Assembly: GCA_017509605.1 (NCBI GenBank)
Contig: JAFWPH010000013.1
Span: 1-54,847 of the forward strand
DNA: 54,847 bases
Direction: 5' to 3'
Source of the DNA: Bacteroidaceae bacterium
GTDB taxonomy: Bacteria; Bacteroidota; Bacteroidia; Bacteroidales; Bacteroidaceae
Shown one piece after another: positions 32,490-43,200 of this stretch. The first letter of the stretch is position 1, and the number at the start of each line of letters is the position of its first letter. The notes under the pieces are model-generated. The model worked only from the letters and a program-made list of their open reading frames with translations, was not told the DNA's origin and searched no databases. The position numbers and the translations under genes were made by a program.

Positions 32490-32517
32490 GGTTGTTCTTG
32501 TTTTGGTTAAGACGAGG

Positions 32518-32574
32518 CAAAATTAAAACGAATTTACGCACTCTGCAAATATTTGTAATGCAAAGTGCGTAAAT
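32518..32574 (-). promoter_or_regulatory. Capsid cassette promoter overlapped by a 16-bp operator dyad
   Basis: On the minus strand TTTG (32546-32549), a 20-base spacer and TAATTTTG (32518-32525) form a Bacteroidetes-type promoter. An inverted repeat with 16-bp arms and one mismatch (32532-32547 and 32559-32574, outer sequence ATTTACGCAC) flanks and covers the -33 element, which is itself in the palindrome CAAATATTTG. This is a classical repressor-binding layout. The remaining gap to 32787 contains GGTTATT and AGGCTTT heptamer remnants. Confidence 0.7.
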
Positions 32575-32787
32575 CTGTATGATTTTTCTTTTCCTGTGGG
32601 GGGATTAGGCTTTAGTCATTAGGCTCTGAAGGGTTATTGGTTATTGAAAAGGGTGAACTTTAGACTCTTTCTTAATTCTTAACTATATACTTTATTTAGC
32701 TTCATGCCTCGGCATGTGCAATCGGGATGGGGTTGCATCTGTTTAAGTAAAAATCTCTTTAAAAGGCCGTGACCAATGGTTTGTATC

Positions 32788-33420
32788 TTATTCTATCATA
32801 CCGGCTTTTTTGAGCAGTGGAAGGATATAATCTGATAATTCGCGCTTCTTCTTGTTTTTCTCAGAGAAAAAGTATTCGTCAATCAAGTCATCATGTCCCT
32901 TCAGGACTTTTGAAATTGATTCGTCGTTGATGAGGTGGATAGGAGAAAAGTCTCCGAGTTTAATATCCTCTATGATAAAGCAATATGTATTTGAGGAGGG
33001 TTTATCACTAAACATAATTGGTACGGGACCTATTGCGACATAATTCACTTTTTTACTTTCTTGTGGTTTAGAGCTGATGAACAGTATTTTATTGTTTGAT
33101 AACGGATATGCCAAGGCATAGTGATTCGTGAAAAAAGCATGGCCTAATCTGAATTCGCGAAGGTTAATAAAGAGGGAGTCGCCACATTGGATGAAGACAG
33201 CCTTATTGTCTAACTCTTCGTCGGTGGTCTTGTCCTTTGTCGTGAATATAATGTCCGCTGCAGCAGGATTCTTTTTGGGTTTCTTACTTCTGGTGAATGT
33301 CAATTCAGGCAATTCTATCCAGTTGCCCGCTATATAATCATCATAGTTCGTGCAGTAGCGTCCTTGTGCCTGAGTGTGAAGGGCGATAGTGAGAAGGAGA
33401 CTCGTTAGTATTGACTTCAT
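32788..33420 (-). CDS. Secreted protein of unknown function (210 residues)
   Basis: Signal peptide MKSILTSLLLTIALHTQA followed by QGRYC. The mature part has no recognised domain; it is charged, with a lysine-rich C-terminus (FFSEKNKKKRELSDYILPLLKK). Its A/T-rich codon use differs from the phage genes to its left. The ATG at 33420 is used, because the longer reading begins inside the TAATTTTG promoter element. It is probably monocistronic; nothing links it to the capsid genes. Confidence 0.65.
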   Translation of the reverse strand: MKSILTSLLLTIALHTQAQGRYCTNYDDYIAGNWIELPELTFTRSKKPKKNPAAADIIFTTKDKTTDEELDNKAVFIQCGDSLFINLREFRLGHAFFTNHYALAYPLSNNKILFISSKPQESKKVNYVAIGPVPIMFSDKPSSNTYCFIIEDIKLGDFSPIHLINDESISKVLKGHDDLIDEYFFSEKNKKKRELSDYILPLLKKAGMIE

Positions 33421-33452
33421 AGCCTTTTGTTTTTTGTAGGTAAAAGAGAACA

Positions 33453-33460
33453 CAAAATTA
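33453..33460 (-). promoter_or_regulatory. -7 promoter element of the 210-residue secreted protein
   Basis: TAATTTTG on the minus strand matches TAnnTTTG and lies 33 bases before the ATG. Confidence 0.5.
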
Positions 33461-33581
33461 CGAAAAAAACATTAATATTGATACGTTTTTGCTGATTTCT
33501 TCCTAATTTTGAATTGCAAATTTTTAATTCAGCATTTCAATGATAGTTTTTCAAGGTCTAATCAGTCTTTTGATAAACCTA

Positions 33582-33614
33582 AAATCCGCAACCTTGCACC
33601 TTGGTTGCGGATTT
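33582..33614. terminator. 12-bp hairpin, terminator-like
   Basis: AAATCCGCAACC pairs perfectly with GGTTGCGGATTT across a 9-base loop. It lies about 145 bases beyond the stop of the transposase remnant. It could be an old terminator or an element end; T runs are short on both sides. Confidence 0.5.
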
Positions 33615-33760
33615 GCCAACTAAGGGTATTTTTGACCTCTCTTGTGCTATGATATGCGGACAAAGGCGATTAAAAATGTCTTCTCAGTGTATAAATTCCC
33701 CTTTCCCCATCAGGCATTAAAGGGGCTTTATGCTGTTTGTGGACCCTCGATGTAATATGT

Positions 33761-34033
33761 TCATCCATCCGCAATTGCAAAAGCGTTTTTGTATGAATGG
33801 TTGCTGGTATAGATGTTCAGTTCGTAGTGTCTGGATGTTCTTATCCATTTTGCTGGCACGCTGATGAACTTGAAGACGAAGGCCTTGATCCTGCTGCTCT
33901 TCTTCAGTCCGAAGGCTTTTGTGTCAAGCCTTTTGCCAATGTCCGAAGAACCTGTGGCTGAAAGTTTGGGATAAACTGAGGGAGTTTGTGGAGGAGTAGG
34001 GGGTATGTCGCTTTTGGGGCTTTGTTCGTGGTT
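33761..34033 (-). pseudogene. Decayed 3' end of an insertion-sequence transposase (IS1380/IS4-like)
   Basis: A leftward open stretch of about 90 codons without a start. It ends in KAFVFKFISVPAKWIRTS, then RHYELNIYTSN and IADG before the stop, the kind of C-terminus seen in Bacteroidales IS1380/IS4-like transposases. Everything upstream of the fragment is missing, and no second IS end was recognised. It occupies most of the 840-base gap before the giant gene. Confidence 0.5.
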
Positions 34034-34149
34034 TTAACAATCTTCCTCCGCATTTGGGCAGAAAATAACAAATTATTCTATGAATAGTGGCAGAACGGCT
34101 TTTAATTACAGAAACTTTATTTAATACCTTGAAAAATCGAGAAAATTCA

Positions 34150-34179
34150 TTTGATTTGAGAAAAAAATACCTATATTTG
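34150..34179 (+). promoter_or_regulatory. Promoter TTTG-N18-TATATTTG for the giant secreted protein
   Basis: A -33 TTTG (34150-34153) and -7 TATATTTG (34172-34179) with an 18-base spacer match the primary Bacteroidetes promoter. The leader would be about 70 bases, A/T-rich. Confidence 0.7.
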
Positions 34180-34257
34180 TACTTTATTTTCTTCTTCAAA
34201 GTGTTACTTTCAATTTTATACAAATTTGATTAATAACCGACTATACCTTTATTAATT

Positions 34258-37200
34258 ATGAAAAAAACATACAATTTCTGTGACCGCAAGTTGACTATAG
34301 CGTTCTTGTTTGCTGCGCTCATGACCCTTTGCACCCAAAGGACATGGGCAGAGTGTACATTGCAGACTTTCAGCAACTACTCAGTGATGCTCGAAGGTAG
34401 CAACCAACTGCGGATCAAATTCCCTCTCTACAGTAAAGTAGGTCACGACTGTTGGATAGCCGATGGCACCATTTATATCCAGATAGACGGTTCAGACTCC
34501 AAGGAGGTCATCTTCCATTGTGAGTCGGAGACCGACATTGATGGTAGCGACTACAATCCTTGGATGAAATGTTATAAAGGCGTTGATGGCACCATGCGTC
34601 TTTTCCGTCAACGCGGCTACAGCACTACCACCATTGGCACCACTTCGTCGAAGGTGAATTGCCCATGTAAGGAGAACTCCGACGACGCCTTCGTTGACCT
34701 TCTGTGGGATGTTCCCAAGAAGTATCGAGGCAAGAAGGTCACCATCACTTGGTCAATGCGCCATAACGGTAACTCGAATGAGCCCAACAGATGGCTTCCT
34801 ATTGACGCAACCTCGATCAACATGTCCGATGCTCCTGACGTGCAGGCTCCCATGATTATGGATCCCATCATCTCTTTTGATGCTGGTAAGCCCAACCAGA
34901 TTGTGGTTCCCTACATGATTGCCACCAACGATGTCAAGACCATGAAAGCTCATTACAAGGAAATCATCGGGAATATCTATTTCGAGAAGACGGTTAACTT
35001 GGGCAACTCGGCTTCCGATTTCGTTTGGCTGACAGCCGATAACCCTATACACGATTTCTACCTTGAAGCAACCTATACCGACTCTGAAGGCACGGAACAA
35101 ACGAGTGTTTCCCCCTCCATTGATGTGCCGGTACTCCACCAGCCCTATGGACTGGGTGCGGTATTGAAGTCCGACGGAACGGTCGTCCTCACTTGGGGCA
35201 TCAACCATCCCCGTTGGGATGACATCTCTCCCAGCGACACTTGGGAAATACAGCGCAATGTGTCGGGCAGCAGTGAAGCCAACAACGGGCAGTGGGTCAC
35301 CATCGGCCAAGTGGATTACGACGACCAAGAAACGGAATATACATACACGGACAACACCCTCCTTTCAGCCTATAAAGGAAATAACGTCTATTACCGTGTG
35401 AGGCGTGTCATTACCAGTATCTGGGGATGGAGCGACTGGACAGGATGGGCCATGTCGGAACTGACAGCCACCATCGCCTTGCCCACAGTCGCCCAAGCCA
35501 CCGTCCACCGAGCAGGAGAGTGGAGCGACAGCAAGCATGAGGTCGCTATTGATTTCAGTGTAGGCGCCAGTAGCCAGTACGACAGCCAAGAGCGCTTTGT
35601 GATCCGCAACGCCGACGACTGGGCCACCTTCGCCCAGTTGGTCAACAAGGGCCAAACCAGCCTTAATGCCATCATGGCAGCCGACATCGACCTTGGCACC
35701 AACCTTGTCAGGGTGGGAGACAGCAGTTCCCATGCTTACAATGGAACGTTCGATGGCAACGGACATGTCCTGAACTTCAGTCCCGACACCCTTGACGTGG
35801 AGTGTGCCGCTCCCTTCGCATACGTTGGCACAGCGACATTCCGCAACCTCCATCTGACAGGGTCCATCTGTTCGCGCCGTAAGTTCGCAGCCGGACTTGT
35901 CGGACAAGTGTTACGTGGGAAGAGCCTTACTATTGAGCGTTGCCACTCGACAGTAACTGTGGGCAGCTCCATTTCGGGCGACGCCACCAACGGCGGTTTT
36001 GTGGGAGCCGTGATGGAGGACGCTTTCATCAACATGAAAAACTGCCTTTTCGACGGTCGTCTGACAGGCGACGACAGCTCATGCAACGGAGGTCTGGTGG
36101 GCTGGTGTTGGTACAAGGCCACCTTGGAGAACTGCCTCTTCGCTCCTGCGGAAATCACCACATCCATGAAAGACTGCCGTACATTTGTCCGTATGCAGAG
36201 TGAGAGTAGGTTGAAGCTTGTCAACAGTTATTTCACCGTGCCTTACGGCGGCAACCAGTACGACAGCCAGGGACGTTTCATCATCTATCATGCCGATGAT
36301 TGGAACACCTTCCTCGACTTGGTGAAAGAAGCCAAAGGCTCCAATATTAACGCTGTCCTTGGAGGCGATATCAGCGTCTCGACGATGGTGGGCAGCGAAA
36401 GCGCCCCTTACCAGGGCAACTTCGACGGAAACGGGCACACCATCTCCGTCAGCATCTCGTCGGACCAAACTCATACCGCCCTTTTCCAACATATCAAAAA
36501 CGCCACTTTCAACAACCTCACCGTTATGGGTAATGTCAGCGGAGGACGTCACACAGCAGGACTTGTGGGTCGTGCGGTTGGTACCAATACCATACAAAAC
36601 TGCCGTGTCTCCACCAACATCACCACCAGCGACCGCTATGCCGGAGGATTCATCGGACATGGCACCTCTGCCAAGAACATCATCCATTATTGCCTCTTCG
36701 ACGGTTCGGCGACCAATACGGGAGCTTTCAACGACGACACTTACGTCGGTGCATTCATCGGTTGGGAAGACGGCGGCACGAGCAACGAAGTGAGCGCCAA
36801 CCTCGAAAACGGACGCTACTATAATTTCAGTCATCCAGGAGCCAACTACAAATATACTGATCCGCACAACTGGGGAGGAACGAACAACTGGAGCATGAAC
36901 GACTGGAATGAATGCAACAAGGCTAAGGGCAAGAGCGCTGCCCAACTGATTCAAGCTTTGGGTTCCTCCAAATGGACCTCCGACGACGAGGGCAATGTCC
37001 TTCCCGTTTTGACTACAACCGATGTGGGGCAGGGGAGTTCGGCCTTTGGCATGGACAAGCCCCAACTTGCCATGGCTTTAGGCGAAGATTGGGTGCTCTC
37101 AGGCAATGCCGTCTTGCCCGTGATGACCATTTCTGAAGAACAGGACCACAAGACCATCGTTTGGGATCCCTTGGCCAAACTGGTGCTGGATATAGAAAAG

Positions 37201-40200
37201 ACTGTCGGCAACGAGGTGAAATACACCGAACAGATGGAACTCACAGAAGAAGAGCGTCAGGGTGGCCACCTGCAGATAGACCTGACGAGTTCGTGCGTCG
37301 ATCATCAGTTCCGCTTCAGGGTTGATCCACGGAATTCCACTCTCCCCCTTCTCGATACCCTTGGCGTAGAGGTCAAGAAGACCGATGCAGGTGAACTGGC
37401 CCTCTATCGGTTCGACAGCAACGCCAAACTCTCCTCGCTTAAGGCCGACACCATGCAGAATGCCGTTTCGCTCTCTTGGGAGACCGATGGAGGAGTAGTC
37501 GATTTCTACCGCATCCTCCGCTACGACAAACTGGAACCAGATAAGGTAGAGACACTCGAGAGCGAATACACCCAGACCGTCTATATCGACCGCACGGTTC
37601 GCCCCCAGCACAATTATGTCTATACCATCCAGGGAGTGACCCTTTGTGAGGGAGAACACGTGAGCGAGATTAGTCGCGAGGGTTGTTGCGAGCCTACAGG
37701 CATGGTGCGTGGCTACGTCCGCCTTGCTAACGGCATCGGTCTGCCTGGTGTGACCGTCACCGCCACCCCTGTCGATGCCAATGTGGGCAATGTGGTTTCC
37801 TGTGTCACCGACTCCGCCGGTTATTTCGAAATCGGAGGACTGCTCTATCAAGGCGCAGGACAATACACCTTGACCATTCCGGGCGCAGAGCCTAAGTCGG
37901 TGCAGTTCGATGATGACTACAATCTGTTCACCAACATCAACTTCTACCAGCAGAACTACTTCACCTTCTCTGGTTTCGTGCTGTATGAAGGTTCAAGTAT
38001 CCCTGTGGCAGGCGTGCGCTTCCTGCGCGACGGACAACCCGTCATGAATGCCTCGGGAAAGGCCGTGACCACCAATAACCAGGGCGCCTTCGAGGTGAGC
38101 GTTCCTCAGGGCACCCACAGCATCCAGGTGGTGAAGGAAGGACACGTCTTCAAGAACGACGGCTACTACATCGACCTCGACAAGGAAGAGGGCGACCAAC
38201 GCGACCACAACTGGCAGAAAGACCTCAGCGATATCTACCTTTGGGATCAGACGAAAGTCAAGCTGCAGGGACGCGTCGTGGGCGGCAACGACCAGGGACT
38301 GCTGCCTTTGGGTCAGTCCTTGTCAAAAAACAACCTCGGAAAGGATGTGACCATGGTCTTTCAGCTTGAGGGCGACAACACCTCGTGGATAGTTCGCGAC
38401 CAGCTTGACCCCACCGTCACGGATTTGCATTACCCCCATTCCCACGGCAAGGACGGCCAGGACACCACCCGAGTGGATGCTTACCGCCACCGCATAGAAG
38501 TGCATCCCGACCCCAACACAGGAGAGTACGAGGTACCTTTCTATCCCGTGAAGTACAAGGTGACTGAGATTTATGCCCAGGGCTATCCCACACTCTTCCA
38601 GACGGGTATGGTAAGCGAGACCGTGGATTTGACCACTTATGCAGATGGTGATACCGCCACATACTCGCGCATCTACCACGCCACGCCCAAACTCGATGTA
38701 TGGCAATTCAACGGCACGTCCGACAGATACTACGGACTGAAGCGCTACATCTCGCGCGACAATGCCGGTATCAACGACACCATCGTGTTGTGGGACAACG
38801 GCAAGTACGCGCTCGGACATCCCGTCTTCATGGCCGGTGCTTCAGTGCCTTTAGTGCTGTCCGCTCGTGAGGAATATTATTTTAATAATGAGTCGCTGGG
38901 CGAACTCGACATCGTTCAACTCAATGGCGGTAGGGTCATTGCCGGAAACGGACTGGTGGCCGACAACCAGACCGACGAAATAGAACTCGACAGCCTAGGC
39001 GAGGGCACCTACGTCTTCGTGCCGATGAACACCACGTTCACCCAAGAAGACGACCTGGCGCTCCGTACCCTGAAATTCACATTGGAGTACGACGGCAGCT
39101 ACTACGACTGCCAGCCCCTACAGGCTTACATTATGGCAGTCAAACCCAAGTCTGAGGGAAGGCATATCACGGTCGGTAAGAACGCCCATCTGGTTGATAT
39201 CCTTCGCGACCCACCAGGCGCGAACAGTTCCGCTTATATTGAACAAGGCAGCAAGTTCAGTTACAGTTATACCGCCAACCTGACCGTCACGGGTGGCGTG
39301 AAGCTCAACGTCGGTCTCGGAAGCGGCTCCGACTTCTATGTAGGTATGTGGGCAGGTGTGACTCCTCCTGCAGGTGGAACAGCTTTCGGATCCACCGCAG
39401 GAACCACTACGACAAGCACCAACTATGGTTCTTTGAGCTACACGCTTGGCACCACCTACTATGAAGACTGGGCATATAATTACGAATTCGAGACCAAGGA
39501 TAGAATCAGCACCAGTTCCAACCCCCTGGATGTAGGTATGGATGCCGACGTATATATAGGTATGGTCGATGATGTCATTATGGAAGATGCCATTGCCGTA
39601 CGCGTGGTCAACTCCTCTGCACTGCAAAGGCTCATGCCTGGCATGGGAGGCAAGACCATTGTGAACGGACATGAGTACAATGTGAACGGTTCGGCCAAGG
39701 TGCTCGCCCGTGGATGGGATGCGACGAATGGTGACTCCGTCTATCTCGTACGCGACGATGTGATTCAGGCCTACAACCAAACCAATTCCACATTCGCCTA
39801 CTCGCAGGCCTATATCCTCAACACCATCATCCCAGACCTCATCAAGACGCGCAATTCCATTATCTTGGATTCCACCACCACCTCGACCTACGCACAGCAA
39901 TTGGCCGACAAATCGAAGCAACCTGTCTATGTGAGCAAGATGGCTCCCGACAATCCCCTCTTCGCCGCGTCGGATACACTATACACCAGATATTTACCCA
40001 CAGGCATGGACGACCAGTGGAACGACACCATCCAGTCAATCAACAACTTGATAGAGACATGGGTAGGATTCATCGCTGCTAATGAGAAGGAGAAACTGGA
40101 AGTCAATAACGGTAATCTGTTGAAGGTTTATGATTTCGATGGCATCACCAACATCAGCCACAACGAGTCGTTCGCCACATCAGAGGGACTTCACCGCTAC

Positions 40201-43200
40201 TGGCGACTGCCCGTCAGCATAGATGTCGGTGGTCCAGGCAAAGGAACGGGATACCAGAAGACTCCGGGAGATTATCGTTATACACAGGATAATCAAGGAA
40301 AGATTAACTCAGTGGATTACGTAGGAGGTGGACTGAAAGTCTCATTCAGTATAGCCCCTCTTTTCGGTTTCGACTTCAACTACATGAACGGCAAGAGTGA
40401 AGCCTATTCCAAATCATCAGGCTTCAACCTTGTCTGCTCCCGCACCTCGAACCTCAGCGTGGGCGTTTATCTTGCGAAGGAAATCAGCGCAGACAGTATC
40501 TCCAAATTGCAGGAAGCAGGTGATTTGGGTGTGTTTTACAAAAACGTAGAGAGCAACATCAAGGACATCTACAATGGTAAGCTCGGCACCAATACCAACA
40601 GTTACCTCAATGGTACAGGCAGTGCCAGACGTTACCGCAACTTCGTCTATCGAACACTTGGCGGAGCCACTTGCTCGCCTTACGAAAATGAGCGCCGCAC
40701 CCTCTTCTACCGTCCGGGAACCGTGCTCGACCAAAAGACAGTGGATATAGACCAACTGCGCATTTGGGCAGACCAGCCCAGTGTCTCCAACGTGCCTTAC
40801 GGTGAGCCTGCGAGGTTCACCATCTACCTCGCCAACGAGAGTCCGATGCCCGAACTGACCAACAGGATTTTCAGGTTCTACCTCGATGACAAATCAAACC
40901 CCAAGGGCGCCAAGTTGTATATCGATGGTGCTGCCGTCACACGTGATGGCATCATGGTATGGCTCAACCCGGGTGACGTGGTGGAGAAGAAACTTGAGGT
41001 TTATGCCGGTGCGGAGTACGACTACGAGAACCTCGTTCTCGGTTTCTGTAACCCCGACGATATCACACGCGTACACAGGGTAAACATCTCGGCACATTTC
41101 GTGCCTTCAGCAGGTAAAATCAACATTTCTAAACCTGGCGACAAATGGGTGGTGAACACCGAATCGGCTTACGACAAGGACCTCCAGGCCTACTATTTGC
41201 CCGTCCACATCGACGGTTTCGATGTGAACTACCGAAACTTCGACCACATTGAGTTGCAATACAAGCTATCCAATCAAGGAGACAAGGAATGGGTGAATGT
41301 CTGCTCCTACTACCGTAACAACGATGAGGGGAAGGCACTCATGGCTCGTGCTTCGGGAGAGCGCAAGTTGATGGACAGCGACGGTTTCATCGACGCCAAC
41401 TTCTATGGCGAGACAGATCCCGTGGAGCAGTACTACGACCTGAGGGCTGTCACCTTCTGCCGCCACGACGGAGGTTATCTGACCAGTTCGTCGAATATCC
41501 TGACTGGTATCAAGGACACAAGGCGTCCACAACCATTCGGAACACCTCAGCCCACCAACGGCATCCTCGGCATAGGCGACGACATCAAGATTGCTTTCTC
41601 GGAGCAAATAGCCGGCAACTACCTATCCTCGGTCAACAATTTCGAAGTGCTAGGCACCACCAATACCACCAGCATCTCACTGTCCACCGCCTTGCAGTTC
41701 GACGGAAAAGGACTGGCAATGTCCGTGTCGAAACGTAATCTGGCCGACAAGGACTTCACACTTGATCTTATGCTCAAGCCTAAACATAACGGCAAGGACA
41801 TGACCGTGCTTTACCAAGGAGATGAGGAAACGAGTTATCTCAAACTGGGTGTGACCTCTGCCGGTGAGTTGTCTGTTGATATCAGTGGCAACGTCGTGAA
41901 GAGTGAAACGGCAGTTGATTTCACAGAAATCCGGCAAGTGGCATACGTCTTCGATGTAGATGATGAGAAGAACGAGACGAAAGTCGTGTTCTATGAAGGC
42001 AACACCGTGATAGGTGAGGGTACTCTCAAAGGTATTTATACAGGACAAGGACGTCTCACGTTCGGTTCCGACTATGAAGGCGAGATGCTGGAGACCCGTC
42101 TGTGGAACAAAGCCATGACGACGGCAGAACTCGCCACTTACTCCATGAAGCGGTTGACGGGTTACGAACTTGGACTCATCGACAACTACCCCATGAACGA
42201 AGGCAGAGGCACATATTGCTATGACAAGGCAGTGGGCAGCAACGACTTGGTATTAAGGGGTGTGACATGGAGATCGCCAGAAGGCATCAGTATGAAACTC
42301 GACGGCGAGAAAGGCATCCGGCTGGCTTCCGACAACTTCAACCGCCTCAACTACCACGACTACACCCTCATGTTCTGGTTCCGTACCAACGACGCCAACG
42401 GTACACTCATGGCCAATGGTGAAGCTCGCGACGAACTGGATAACAAGAACCACTTCAACATTGGATTTGAGAATGGTGAGCTCTTCTTCCGCTCAGGAGG
42501 TCAGCAGGTGAATACAAGAGGATATTTCCACGACGGAGCATGGCATCATCTGGCCGTCACGGTCAACCGCTCAAGGAATGTGGGTAACATCTATGTTGAC
42601 CAGTCGCTCATCCAGAGTTTCCCTGTAGATACGTTGGGTGGTATCAGCGGCAACAACCTCTATTTGGGCGCCACCTATACCGATGCGCGCACGGCCACAA
42701 AACAACTGACGGGAAACATCGATGAGGTGGCCATGTTTGAAATGGAGATTACCGAAAACGGGTTGAAGACCTTCTCCAACCAGACCCCGACGGGCGAGGA
42801 GATGGGCTTGCTGGCTTACCTGTCGTTCAGCAGGTCGGAGAAACAGGAAGACAACAGCCAACGTCTTATGCCAACAGGCATCAGTCTGAAGAAGTACAAG
42901 GACAACCACGGCAAAGTGGTAGAGGGTCATTGCGACACCATCGTCAGCCCTGACGTCATTGAACAATACGCAGACAGAAGCATGTACGCGCCCATGACAG
43001 ATGGTGGAAAACTGGAGAACATCAAGTACTCATTCGTTGCCGACGGCAAGGACCTACTCATCAACCTCGACGTGCCCGACTACCAGATAGAGAAGACCAA
43101 CGTCTTCATCATCGTCAAGGAGGTGGCCGATTTGCAGGGCAACCTGATGGCATCGCCGTTGACGATGAACCTCTACGTCTATCGCAACCCATTGCATTGG

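Noticed and set aside
33924..34223. A 99-codon leftward frame upstream of the giant gene
   Set aside because: It lies over the transposase remnant in another frame, and the better family match is the frame ending at 33761.
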